This document shows, piece after piece, positions 24,959 to 33,731 of a stretch of 64,000 nucleotides of DNA; the stretch's first letter is position 1; every line of letters begins with the position of its first letter. The stretch is taken from positions 248,001 to 312,000 of the forward strand of contig NZ_LYRP01000022.1 of assembly GCF_001655675.1 (NCBI RefSeq). The letters are read 5' to 3'. A model generated the notes under the pieces. The model ran no database searches, had not been told where the DNA came from, and saw nothing but the letters and a program-made list of their open reading frames with translations. The DNA comes from Mangrovibacter phragmitis. GTDB lineage: Bacteria; Pseudomonadota; Gammaproteobacteria; Enterobacterales; Enterobacteriaceae. The position numbers were made by a program, and so were the translations under genes.

Positions 24959-25896
24959 TGCACCGTTACCGGTTTCTGCTGTTTCGCCCCCTGCAATTGC
25001 TGCCAGTTTTGCTGGGAATAAGCATTATCACGTTTGCCATGGTGCGCGCCATCCCGGGTGACCCGGCGCGCATTTTACTTGGTGTGCGCAGTACTCCTGC
25101 AGCACTGGCCCGTATTCGCGCCCAGTTTGGCCTCGATGAACCCTTATGGGTGCAGTATCTCTATTTTCTGCGCAACCTGCTCCATGGAGAACTGGGTAAG
25201 TCCATTGTTTACCGGGTTGATACCCTGAAGTTAATAAGCTCCCGGCTGGAGCCAACAATCTGGCTGGTGGCAGGGAGTGTCCTGTTGGCAATTGTGATTA
25301 CCATTCCTCTGGCTGCCATGGCTTCACGTCATAGAGGAGGAGTGTGGGATCAGTGTATTCGCTTGTTTACCACCGCCGGGCTGGGTTTTCCTGCCTTTTG
25401 GCTGGGAATAATGATGATAATCGTGTTCAGCGTGACGCTGGGCTGGTTCCCGGTTTCGGGTTATGGCGATGACCTGACCGAACGCCTGCACCACATGGCT
25501 TTGCCGTGTTTTACGGTGGCGCTGGCGTTATCGGCGGTGCTGATTCGCAACCTGCGCGCCAGCCTGCTGATGGAAATGAGCAGTGATTATGTGGTGGCTG
25601 CCCGGGCACGGGGCCAGCGGGAATCACGTATCTTCTGGCGGCATGTGTTACCGAATTCACTGGTGCCAACCATTAACCTGCTGGCGGTTAACATTGGCTG
25701 GCTGATTGGCAGCACGGTAGTGATAGAAAGTGTGTTTGCCATACCCGGAATGGGGCAGTTACTTATCAAAGCGATTTTCAGCCGGGACTATATGGTGGTT
25801 CAGGGCGTGGTGATTGTTTTTGCACTGGCGACGGTCACCGTTAACCTGGTGGCGGATGTGCTCACAGTTGCTCTGGACTCGAGGGTGAAACTATGA
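24958..25896 (+). CDS. Oligopeptide-type ABC importer permease 1 (DppB-like)
   Basis: This is a 312-residue inner-membrane permease with six predicted helices. Family marks include the N-terminal LLPVLLGISIITFAMVRAIPGDPAR, the EAA-loop region AARARGQRESRIFWRHVLPNS and the final segment IPGMGQLLIKAI. It pairs with the DppC-like gene that overlaps its end by four bases. GGAGGC upstream supports the start, which overlaps the hydrolase stop. Substrates of this family include di- and oligopeptides, opines, glutathione and nickel complexes. Confidence 0.93.
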   Translation: MHRYRFLLFRPLQLLPVLLGISIITFAMVRAIPGDPARILLGVRSTPAALARIRAQFGLDEPLWVQYLYFLRNLLHGELGKSIVYRVDTLKLISSRLEPTIWLVAGSVLLAIVITIPLAAMASRHRGGVWDQCIRLFTTAGLGFPAFWLGIMMIIVFSVTLGWFPVSGYGDDLTERLHHMALPCFTVALALSAVLIRNLRASLLMEMSSDYVVAARARGQRESRIFWRHVLPNSLVPTINLLAVNIGWLIGSTVVIESVFAIPGMGQLLIKAIFSRDYMVVQGVVIVFALATVTVNLVADVLTVALDSRVKL

Positions 25897-26744
25897 ACCT
25901 GACCTTGTCTGCAAGTGTGGCGCAGTGGCGGCGGCGTTTTATTCCGCGCCAGCACGCGCTGGTAGCTGGTGCCTGCATTATCGGGTTGTGGTTACTGGCC
26001 GCAATTTTTGCGCCATGGCTGGCACCTTTCGACCCTATAAACCAGGACCCGTCAGTGAGCCTGCTCCCTCCTGGTGGTGTTCATTTGTTTGGTACCGATA
26101 ACTTCGGGCGCGATATTTTTTCCCGCGTAGTGTGGGGCGCACGCGTGGATCTGCAAATTTGCCTGCTGGGGGTGATTTTCCCGTTCTCGCTGGGAACAGT
26201 GCTGGGGGCTCTTTCTGGTTACCTGGGCGGTGTTGTGGATGCAGTCGTTATGCGCGTCATTGATATCGTCCTGGCTTTTCCTTTCCTGGTTCTGATGCTG
26301 GCAATCATCGCCATTCTGGGGCCCGGGCTCGGCAGTTTTTATATTGCGATGGCAATGGTGGGCTGGGTGTCATATGCCCGCCTGGTGAGGGCGCAGGTGT
26401 TAACCCTGAAACAGCGTGATTTTATTCTCGCCGCGCGCAGCCTGGGGTACAGCCACACCCGTATTCTGTTTCGCCACTTATTGCCCAACGCGCTGACGGG
26501 CGCACTGGTGTTCTCCATGTCTGACTGTGTTCTGGTTCTGCTGAACGGGGCCGCGGTGAGTTACCTCGGCTTAGGCGTTCAGCCGCCAACTGCTGAATGG
26601 GGCGTGATGGTGGCTGAAGGGCAGAGCTTTATTACCACCGCCTGGTGGATAACCACCTTCCCCGGGCTGGCAATTGTAATGCTGGCAATGGGGTTCAGCC
26701 TGCTGGCTGATGGGTTAGGTGACCGGTTAGGAGAGCGCGTATGA
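25893..26744 (+). CDS. Oligopeptide-type ABC importer permease 2 (DppC-like)
   Basis: The 283-residue second permease has an N-terminal OppC_N-like segment (WLLAAIFAPWLAPFDP), followed by HLFGTDNFGRDIFSRVVWGAR, which is the family hallmark, and the EAA loop AARSLGYSHTRILFRHLLPN. Five to six helices are visible. It overlaps its neighbours by four bases on each side, so the operon is translationally coupled. Confidence 0.93.
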   Translation: MNLTLSASVAQWRRRFIPRQHALVAGACIIGLWLLAAIFAPWLAPFDPINQDPSVSLLPPGGVHLFGTDNFGRDIFSRVVWGARVDLQICLLGVIFPFSLGTVLGALSGYLGGVVDAVVMRVIDIVLAFPFLVLMLAIIAILGPGLGSFYIAMAMVGWVSYARLVRAQVLTLKQRDFILAARSLGYSHTRILFRHLLPNALTGALVFSMSDCVLVLLNGAAVSYLGLGVQPPTAEWGVMVAEGQSFITTAWWITTFPGLAIVMLAMGFSLLADGLGDRLGERV

Positions 26745-27724
26745 CCTTACTGGATGTCTCACAACTGACCGTGACAACCGCAAACCAGGTGACGCTGGTG
26801 GATGGCATCAGCTTTCGTCTGGCTGAAGGGGAAATGTTAGGCCTGGTTGGGGAAAGTGGTTCAGGTAAAACAGTGACCTGCCGTGCGCTGATGCGTTTGT
26901 TACCAGGGCAGGGGCTGCGCATTAGCGGGGGAAGTATCATCCTTGCCGGGCGTGATCTTGTTGCCCTGAGTGAGGCGCAGATGGCGGGTGTTCGCGGGCG
27001 GGAAATCGGTATGATTTTCCAAAACCCGACCAGCCACCTTAACCCGGTGATGACGGTGGGTGAGCAAATTGCCGAGAGCCGCCGCCTGCACTTTGGCGCC
27101 AGCCGCAGGCAGGCGCGGGCCGATGCCCTGGATTTTTTGCGCCAGGTGGGGATCCCTGACCCACAAAACCGGGCAAAAAATTACCCACATGAGTTTTCTG
27201 GGGGCATGCGGCAACGGGCAATGATTGCGGTTGCACTGGCGGCAGAACCACGCCTGTTAATTGCCGATGAGCCGACGACTGCGCTGGATGTCACCGTGCA
27301 GATGCAGATCCTGCGTTTGCTGAGCGATTTACGCAGTGAACTGGGCGTGGCGATGATAATGATTACCCACGACCTTGGAGTGGTGGCGCAAACCTGTGAC
27401 CGTATCGCAGTAATGTATGGCGGCCGGTTGTGTGAATCAGGCGGAAAACGCGAAGTGCTCCACCACGCGGCGCACCCCTACACTCAGGGCCTTATTGATT
27501 GCCAGCCACAAAGTGAAGGCAGTGCCGGGTATTTGAAAACCATTCCCGGCCAGCCACCAGTGGCAAACCATTTTCCTGAAGGGTGCCGGTTTCACCCGCG
27601 TTGCCATGCAGCCAGTGAAGCCTGTCGCCAGCAACAACCCGCACTGCACTATACACAGAACAGCCTGTCTCATGCCGCGGCCTGTTTTCACCCCTTTCAA
27701 CCACTAACACAGCGGGAGGGATAA
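26741..27724 (+). CDS. Oligopeptide-type ABC importer ATPase 1 (DppD-like)
   Basis: The 327-residue nucleotide-binding protein has Walker A GESGSGKT, signature [12 protein letters not shown], Walker [13 protein letters not shown] and the switch His in ITHDLGV. The C-terminal oligopeptide_HPY domain carries the Cys-rich motif [15 protein letters not shown], which in relatives binds an iron-sulfur cluster. It would form a heterodimer with the DppF-like ATPase encoded directly after it. Confidence 0.94.
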   Translation: MTLLDVSQLTVTTANQVTLVDGISFRLAEGEMLGLVGESGSGKTVTCRALMRLLPGQGLRISGGSIILAGRDLVALSEAQMAGVRGREIGMIFQNPTSHLNPVMTVGEQIAESRRLHFGASRRQARADALDFLRQVGIPDPQNRAKNYPHEFSGGMRQRAMIAVALAAEPRLLIADEPTTALDVTVQMQILRLLSDLRSELGVAMIMITHDLGVVAQTCDRIAVMYGGRLCESGGKREVLHHAAHPYTQGLIDCQPQSEGSAGYLKTIPGQPPVANHFPEGCRFHPRCHAASEACRQQQPALHYTQNSLSHAAACFHPFQPLTQREG

Positions 27725-28761
27725 TGGCGAAACAGGAAAGCTGGCCGCTTTTGGAAGCGGAAAACCTGAGCGTAACTTTTCCGGCCGGAGGCGGTTGGGG
27801 ACGCGCGCGGCGCGTTGTTCACGCGGTTAATCAGGTAAGCCTGGCAATTTCACCAGGAGAAACACTCGGGCTGGTGGGTGAGTCTGGTAGTGGCAAAAGT
27901 ACTCTTGGCCGGGCGCTGTTGCAACTGGAACGTCCGGCAAGTGGCGAAGTACGGTTTGATGGTATGCGTATTACCCATGGGTTGCGCAGCGACGTAGCTC
28001 GCCTGCGCCAGCAAACTGCCATGATTTTTCAGGACCCGTTCTCATCACTGAACCCGCGCCAGACTATTGGCGAAAGCATTGCCGAAGTGCTGCGGGTGCA
28101 TCGCAAAGTCCCCACGGAGAATATTGCCGGGCGAGTGGATGAATTGCTGACGCTGGTGGGTTTAAGCCCCATGCAGGCAGCATCCAAACCCGGCCAGCTC
28201 AGTGGCGGGCAATGCCAGCGGGCAGGTATTGCCAGGGCGCTGGCGATTGAACCACGCTTAATTGTGGCAGATGAATGTGTGGCGGCGCTGGATGTTTCTA
28301 TTCAGGGGCAAATCATTAATTTGCTGATGAGCTTACGCGAGAAAATGGGGCTGGCGATTCTGTTTATCGCCCACGACCTGGCCATTGTGCGCCACTTATG
28401 TGACCGCGTGGCGGTGATGTATTTGGGGCGTATTGTTGAACAGGGGCCGTCTGAAACGGTGTTCTCTCATCCGCGCCACCCGTATACCGCTGCACTGGTA
28501 GCCGCGATTCCCGAAATCGACCCGGATAAACCGCTCCCTGCCCAACCATTGGGCGGCGAGCCTCCCAGCCCGATAGCGATTCCGGCCGGGTGTGCGTTTC
28601 ATCCGCGTTGTCCATATGCCCAGGCACAATGTTGCACTGGCGCACCACCACAGACCCGGCATGTTGCCGACCATAGCTGGACCTGCGTGTTAGCTCATGC
28701 AGGCGAAGAGACTGTATTTCCGTTGACTGGGGGAGTGTTGAATGAAGCGCAAGCACGTTAA
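27724..28761 (+). CDS. Oligopeptide-type ABC importer ATPase 2 (DppF-like)
   Basis: The 345-residue ATPase partner has Walker A GESGSGKST, signature LSGGQCQRAGIA, Walker B LIVADECVAALD and the switch His in IAHDLAI. One feature is unusual: Walker B reads DECVAALD where the family normally has DEPVSALD, so the Pro after the catalytic Glu is replaced by Cys. The Glu itself is kept, so activity is expected. The C-terminal HPY motif GCAFHPRCPYAQAQC is present. It overlaps the DppD-like gene by one base and the binding-protein gene by 20. Confidence 0.94.
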   Translation: MAKQESWPLLEAENLSVTFPAGGGWGRARRVVHAVNQVSLAISPGETLGLVGESGSGKSTLGRALLQLERPASGEVRFDGMRITHGLRSDVARLRQQTAMIFQDPFSSLNPRQTIGESIAEVLRVHRKVPTENIAGRVDELLTLVGLSPMQAASKPGQLSGGQCQRAGIARALAIEPRLIVADECVAALDVSIQGQIINLLMSLREKMGLAILFIAHDLAIVRHLCDRVAVMYLGRIVEQGPSETVFSHPRHPYTAALVAAIPEIDPDKPLPAQPLGGEPPSPIAIPAGCAFHPRCPYAQAQCCTGAPPQTRHVADHSWTCVLAHAGEETVFPLTGGVLNEAQAR

Positions 28762-30256
28762 ATTGGCAGCAGCAGGGTTATTGTTGGCATTGAGCGCCAT
28801 GAGTGAACTGGCACAGGCAGCCGGTATTTTAACCATTGGCCGTCGTGAAGACAGTACCACGTTCGACCCGATTAAATCGGCGCAAAATGCGGATAATTGG
28901 GTGTTTTCCAATGTGTTCGACCCACTTATTCGGGTAGATAAGACTGGCACCAAACTTGAACCTGGTGTGGCGGAAAGCTGGACTATCTCACCCGATGGTA
29001 AGGTGTATACATTCAAAATCCGTGATACCAAATTTTCTGATGGCTCACCACTGACCTCTCACGATGCGGCCTTCAGCTTGTTACGTATTCGGGACAACGC
29101 AGGATCACTGTGGCGCGATTCCTACAGTAATATCGCTAAAGTGGAAACCCCGGATGACCGCACACTGGTGATTACCCTGAAAGCGCCAGCGGCACCTTTC
29201 TTATCGCAACTGGCATTGCCTAATGCTTCGGTGATTTCAGAAAAAGCACTGAAAGCGGAAGGGGAAGATGAGTTTGCTGAAAAACCTGTCGGCTCTGGCG
29301 CGTTTCGTGTGAAAGAGTGGGTGCGTGGTGAGAAAGTGGTTCTGGAGAAGAACCCACTGTTCTGGCAGGCGAAAGATGTCAGCCTGGATGGAGTCGAGTG
29401 GCTGACCATCCCGGATGATAATACCCGTATGCTGAAAGTGCAGGCTGGCGAACTGGACGCTGCGCTCACCGTGCCGTTTTCGCGCATCGCTTCCTTACAA
29501 AAAGATAAAAACCTGACAGTTGAACTGGATCCTTCTACCCGTGAAGATCACTTGTTGATCAACCATTCTCACGGCGCCCTTGGCAAAGTAGCGGTACGCC
29601 AGGCACTGGATTTTGCCATTGATAAAGACGCGATTGTTAAAACGGTGACTTTTGGTTACGGCCAGGTGGCGAATTCCTATATTCCTGCGGGCGCGCTGTA
29701 CCACTACAGTGATAACCTGCGCCGCCCTTATGATCCGGAAAAAGCCAAAGCGATGCTGAAAGCTGCCGGGGCATCGGATTTGGCGCTGAACTATGTGGTG
29801 AATGCGGGCGATGAAGTGGATGAACAAATCGCTATTCTGCTGCAGCAGCAACTGGCAAAAGCCGGGGTGAAAGTTAACTTACAGAAAGTGGATCCAAGCC
29901 AAAGCTGGGACATGCTGGTGGCCGGTGATTACGATATTTCTGTGATGTACTGGACCAACGATATTCTCGACCCGGACCAAAAAACCACATTTGTGCTAGG
30001 CCATGACGCGAACATGAACTACATGACCCGCTACCACAATGAGAAAGTGAAAGCGCTGGTTGCTGCGGCTCGCCTGGAAATGGACCCGAAAAAACGTGAG
30101 CAGATGTACATCAGTCTGCAAAAAATGGCCAAAGCCGACGTGAACTGGATCGATCTGTATTACAGCCCGTACCGTAATGTCAGCCGTAAGAATATTAAGG
30201 GTTTCTACCAGAATCCGTTAGGCCGTTTTTTCCTGGAAAATACAGTTAAAGAGTAA
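28742..30256 (+). CDS. Periplasmic peptide-type substrate-binding protein (DppA/SBP_bac_5)
   Basis: The 504-residue binding protein is the last gene of the Pip-ABC operon. It has a signal peptide (MKRKHVKLAAAGLLLALSAM, cleavage after QAA or QA) with no lipobox Cys, so it is a free periplasmic protein. The cluster C binding-protein pattern is visible: FDPIKSAQNADNW, EPGVAESWTISPDGKVYTFKIRD in part, and GSGAFRVKEW. Its place at the end of the operon, after the ATPases, is uncommon, since the binding protein is more often first. It probably sets the specificity for the compound perceived by the LuxR solo. Confidence 0.93.
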   Translation: MKRKHVKLAAAGLLLALSAMSELAQAAGILTIGRREDSTTFDPIKSAQNADNWVFSNVFDPLIRVDKTGTKLEPGVAESWTISPDGKVYTFKIRDTKFSDGSPLTSHDAAFSLLRIRDNAGSLWRDSYSNIAKVETPDDRTLVITLKAPAAPFLSQLALPNASVISEKALKAEGEDEFAEKPVGSGAFRVKEWVRGEKVVLEKNPLFWQAKDVSLDGVEWLTIPDDNTRMLKVQAGELDAALTVPFSRIASLQKDKNLTVELDPSTREDHLLINHSHGALGKVAVRQALDFAIDKDAIVKTVTFGYGQVANSYIPAGALYHYSDNLRRPYDPEKAKAMLKAAGASDLALNYVVNAGDEVDEQIAILLQQQLAKAGVKVNLQKVDPSQSWDMLVAGDYDISVMYWTNDILDPDQKTTFVLGHDANMNYMTRYHNEKVKALVAAARLEMDPKKREQMYISLQKMAKADVNWIDLYYSPYRNVSRKNIKGFYQNPLGRFFLENTVKE

Positions 30257-30269
30257 CGGTTTTATCCTT

Positions 30270-30285
30270 AAAATGGCGCCATTTT
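30270..30285. promoter_or_regulatory. Perfect palindrome, copy 1
   Basis: AAAATGGCGCCATTTT is a perfect 16-bp palindrome with a central CG, 14 bases after the binding-protein stop codon. Function is unknown; a LacI-type operator or a terminator-like hairpin is possible. A matching copy lies at 30428-30441. Confidence 0.5.
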
Positions 30286-30380
30286 GAGTCTGGTGACAAA
30301 CCTCATGTCTGCACAGAACGATAGTATGTCACCCAATAAAAAATCAGGAAAATCAATTTATTGATTTTCGGCTGCTAACT

Positions 30381-30416
30381 AAAAAGAAGGAAAAACCACG
30401 CTTTTTCCTTCTTTTT
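30381..30416. terminator. Bidirectional terminator between the ABC operon and idnR
   Basis: AAAAAGAAGGAAAAA (30381-30395) pairs perfectly with TTTTTCCTTCTTTTT (30402-30416) around a 6-base loop, giving A- and T-tracts on both sides. It should end both the rightward operon and leftward idnR transcription. Confidence 0.85.
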
Positions 30417-30427
30417 CATCAATCTGA

Positions 30428-30441
30428 AAATGGCGCCATTT
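30428..30441. promoter_or_regulatory. Perfect palindrome, copy 2
   Basis: AAATGGCGCCATTT repeats the centre of the site at 30270-30285. It runs up to the idnR stop codon, and the two copies flank the bidirectional terminator. Confidence 0.5.
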
Positions 30442-31439
30442 CACAAGGTATCGCCCATATAGATTTGGTAGCCCAAATCAACACTGTTACCCACTATTTC
30501 GTCATCCTCTATTTTCTTTAATAGCATCTGTGCCGCAGTGCGGCCAATGTCAAACCTGGGAGTAATCACACTGGCAAGGCTTGGTATCATGCGCTTACCC
30601 ATTTCCAGCCCGTGGAAACCGGCAATTGACAGGGTTTGCGGTACACAGATATTTTGCATGTGGCACCATAGTAAAGCCCCCATCGCAATGTCGTCATTGG
30701 TACAAAATACACCGTCTAAATCGGGGTATTGTGCCAGTGCATCTTGCAGCATTCGGGAGCCGAGATGAATAGATGAGATAGAGTGAGGGTTGATGCGCAG
30801 GCAAGGTAACCCGGCTTCTGCCATAGCTTCACTGTAGCCCTGAAAACGTTGTTCATCTCTGACGTCGTCTTTTGAACCAAGGTAGACAATTTTTTTCCGC
30901 TGGCGTTTTTCCAGCATAGTATTGACCATATCGTAAGCGGCCAGTTTATTGTTGAACCCCACTTCCATGTCCAGCCTGTTACCCTGGGTATCCATGACTT
31001 CAACCACGGGGATCTTTGCCGCACGCAGGAACTTGCTGGTACGTAATGTATGGTGTTTTTCACTGAGAATAATACCGTCAATATTGTAAGAGAGCAGGTT
31101 GATAACCTGTTCCTCTTCTGAATGCTGGCAGTAATTGTAATTTGCTATCAGTGTCTGGTAATTATGGCCCGATGTGACAGATTCAATCCCTGCCAGAATG
31201 TCGGAAAAGAGTTGATTTTGAAAGGAAGGAATCAGGATGCCAATGGTATAGCTCCGGGCATTAAGCAGCATTTCTGGTGCGCGGTTTGGTACGTAATTTA
31301 TCTCTTCAATGATGCTGGCAATTTTTTCTCCGGTCTCCCGTGAAACTTTGTGCGGCGTACGCAGATAACGGCTGATGGTCATTTTTGTGACGCCTGCCAG
31401 CGTAGCAATATCCTGTAATGAAATGCGATGGTTTCTCAT
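30441..31439 (-). CDS. idnR: L-idonate regulator IdnR (LacI/GntR-type)
   Basis: This 332-residue LacI-family regulator activates the idonate genes in response to L-idonate or 5-ketogluconate in E. coli and can repress gluconate genes. The sequence follows E. coli IdnR from the first residue (MRNHRISLQDIATLAGVTK) through LNARSYTIGILIPSFQNQLF, HNYQTLIANYNY and SLASVITPRFDIGR to the C-terminus DLGYQIYMGDTL. It is the last gene of the leftward idnDOTR cluster, as in E. coli. Confidence 0.96.
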   Translation of the reverse strand: MRNHRISLQDIATLAGVTKMTISRYLRTPHKVSRETGEKIASIIEEINYVPNRAPEMLLNARSYTIGILIPSFQNQLFSDILAGIESVTSGHNYQTLIANYNYCQHSEEEQVINLLSYNIDGIILSEKHHTLRTSKFLRAAKIPVVEVMDTQGNRLDMEVGFNNKLAAYDMVNTMLEKRQRKKIVYLGSKDDVRDEQRFQGYSEAMAEAGLPCLRINPHSISSIHLGSRMLQDALAQYPDLDGVFCTNDDIAMGALLWCHMQNICVPQTLSIAGFHGLEMGKRMIPSLASVITPRFDIGRTAAQMLLKKIEDDEIVGNSVDLGYQIYMGDTL

Positions 31440-31545
31440 GATGTTTGGATAACACTCGCCTGCCAGTGGAATGAGCCGGGTGGCAAAAGCAGACGACCTG
31501 CTCAGGTTTTGCCCGGAATACGCGTCCTGCCACCCGTTGTCTGTA

Positions 31546-32865
31546 TTAGTGGATAATTGCGTTAATGGCCAGAACGCCAGCCAGACCCATAAATGAAATC
31601 AGTGTTTCCATGACTGTCCAGGTTTTCAATGTTTCTGTGACACTCAGGTTAAAATAACCTTTGAATAACCAGAAGCCCGGGTCATTCACATGGGAGGCGA
31701 TAACACTGCCAGCCCCGGTTGCCAGCACCATAAGCGCCGGGTCTGCATGGGTGACACCAATAATAGGTAGTACAACCCCTGCTGTCGTAATGGCGGCAAC
31801 GGTTGCGGACCCCAGAGCAATACGTAGCACTGCGGCTACCGTCCAGCACATCAATAACGGCGAGAGTGTGGTGCCACTCATCAGGTCAGCGATATATTTC
31901 CCCACACCGCTATCTACCAGAACCTGCTTAAATGCGCCACCGCCAGCAATTATGAATACAATCATTGCGATAGCGCCAATGGAATCGCCAGTGATGTTCA
32001 TCACCTGTTCCAGAGACCGGCCATTGCGCAAACCCAGGGTAAAGACAGCAATCACAATTGCGATAAAGAGCGCGACGGCTGGGTTACCAATGAATTCGAA
32101 GAATACACGGACGGGGTGTTCTTTGGGCAGTGTTATCTCACAAATAGCGGCTATTGCCATCAGTACCACAGGGATAATGGCGGCAAAAATACTGTTCCAA
32201 AAGCCCGGCATCTCTTCTTCAGTGAACAGATGTGGGTTGAACAACCCTTCAGGCGGTGTTTTTTCATATTTGGTGAGAAAGCGCGAAAATATAGGGCCTG
32301 CGACTATTACAGTTGGAATAGTGATGATAATACCGTACAGCAATGTTGTACCCAGGTTGGCATTATAGATGGCAGCAATAGCCGTTGGGCCTGGATGTGG
32401 TGGTAAGAAACAATGCGTGACGGACAGCGCCGTAACCATTGGTACGCCGACATACAGCAACGGCAAACGTGATGCGGCAACAATGGTAAATACCAGTGGC
32501 AATAAAAGAACAAAGCCAACTTCGAAAAACATGGCCAGCCCAACCACTAAACCGGTAATAACCAGCGCCCATTGAACGCGTTCGCGGCCAAATGAGTGAA
32601 TGAGTGTTGTGGCAATGCGTTGTGCTGCGCCCGTATCGGAAATCAGGCGCCCCAACATTGCGCCAAACCCTAAAATCATGGCCAGACCACCAAGGGTTCC
32701 GCCAATGCCGGATTGAATAGAATGAATAACGTCATGGGCTGGCATTCCTTCTGCAAAGCCCACGACGGTCGCAACAAGTATCAGGGCAATAAAGCCGTTG
32801 ATTTTAAAACCAATCATAAGCAATAACAGCAACGCTACGCCTATGGCGATAATAATCAGTGGCAT
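31546..32865 (-). CDS. idnT: L-idonate/5-ketogluconate/gluconate permease IdnT
   Basis: The 439-residue inner-membrane permease of the GntP family has about 12 hydrophobic segments. Conserved stretches include VGFAEGMPAHDVIHSIQSG, GFGAMLGRLISDTGAAQRIA, HCFLPPHPGPTAIA and ASHVNDPGFWLFK. Position between idnR and idnO, in the E. coli order, selects IdnT among GntP paralogues (GntT, GntU, GntP). AGAGAT upstream supports the start at 32865. Confidence 0.94.
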   Translation of the reverse strand: MPLIIIAIGVALLLLLMIGFKINGFIALILVATVVGFAEGMPAHDVIHSIQSGIGGTLGGLAMILGFGAMLGRLISDTGAAQRIATTLIHSFGRERVQWALVITGLVVGLAMFFEVGFVLLLPLVFTIVAASRLPLLYVGVPMVTALSVTHCFLPPHPGPTAIAAIYNANLGTTLLYGIIITIPTVIVAGPIFSRFLTKYEKTPPEGLFNPHLFTEEEMPGFWNSIFAAIIPVVLMAIAAICEITLPKEHPVRVFFEFIGNPAVALFIAIVIAVFTLGLRNGRSLEQVMNITGDSIGAIAMIVFIIAGGGAFKQVLVDSGVGKYIADLMSGTTLSPLLMCWTVAAVLRIALGSATVAAITTAGVVLPIIGVTHADPALMVLATGAGSVIASHVNDPGFWLFKGYFNLSVTETLKTWTVMETLISFMGLAGVLAINAIIH

Positions 32866-32944
32866 GATGTTTTATCTCTTTTATGGTTAATCGGGCGGTG
32901 GGTAAAACCGCCCGCATATATAGGGAAAGGGTTAATAAGTAAAA

Positions 32945-33709
32945 TCAGACTGCGACCAGCATGCCGCCATCGACAAACAATAGATGGCCGTTTACAAAGT
33001 CAGACGCTTTAGCTGACAGGAACACAGCAGCACCAATTAATTCTTCAGGGTCACCCCAACGTGCGGCCGGTGTGCGTTTACATAACCAGTCAGTGAATGC
33101 CTGGTCATCAACCAGCGCTTTGGTCATTTCAGTTTTGAAGTAACCAGGAGCAATACCATTGACCTGAATGTTGTAGCGGGCCAGTTCTACGCACATGCCG
33201 CGAGTAAGCATTTTTACTGCGCCTTTGGATGCCGCGTAGGGGGTGATGGTGTCCCGGCCTAATTCACTTTGCATAGAACAGATGTTGATAACTTTGCCTG
33301 CTTTGCGCTCCATCATGTGGCGAGTGACTGCCTGAGAAACCAAAAAAACAGCAGTCTGGTTGACGGCGATAACCTCATTCCACTCTTGTTCCGGAAATTC
33401 GGTAAATGGGTGGCGGCGCTGGATCCCGGCATTATTAATCAGTACATCAATGGGGCCAATATCTTGTTCAATCTGGCTGACGGCTTTATCAATATCTGCT
33501 TTATTGGTGACATTAAAAGCCACCGCTTTTGCCACATAACCGGCCTGAGTCAGTTTATTGGCTGCGGCTTCTGCTCGTTCCTGAGTAATATCATTAACGA
33601 TAATTTGCGCACCATATTTCGCCAGACCATTTGCCAGTAAGAAACCAATCCCCTGGGCTGAACCGGTAATAAGAATACGTTTTCCCTGAAGAGAAAATAA
33701 ATCGTTCAT
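32945..33709 (-). CDS. idnO: 5-keto-D-gluconate 5-reductase IdnO
   Basis: This 254-residue short-chain dehydrogenase reduces 5-ketogluconate to D-gluconate with NAD(P)H, the second step of idonate breakdown. The cofactor motif is TGSAQGIGF; catalytic Ser lies in ICSMQSE and the Tyr/Lys pair in YAASKGA. The C-terminus has the SDR cofactor loop PGYFKTEMT. The start at 33709 (MNDLFSLQGKRILITG) gives exactly the E. coli length and has AGGAC upstream; the open frame extends further but without support. Confidence 0.96.
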   Translation of the reverse strand: MNDLFSLQGKRILITGSAQGIGFLLANGLAKYGAQIIVNDITQERAEAAANKLTQAGYVAKAVAFNVTNKADIDKAVSQIEQDIGPIDVLINNAGIQRRHPFTEFPEQEWNEVIAVNQTAVFLVSQAVTRHMMERKAGKVINICSMQSELGRDTITPYAASKGAVKMLTRGMCVELARYNIQVNGIAPGYFKTEMTKALVDDQAFTDWLCKRTPAARWGDPEELIGAAVFLSAKASDFVNGHLLFVDGGMLVAV

Positions 33710-33731
33710 TATGTAATGTCCTGTATTGGTA

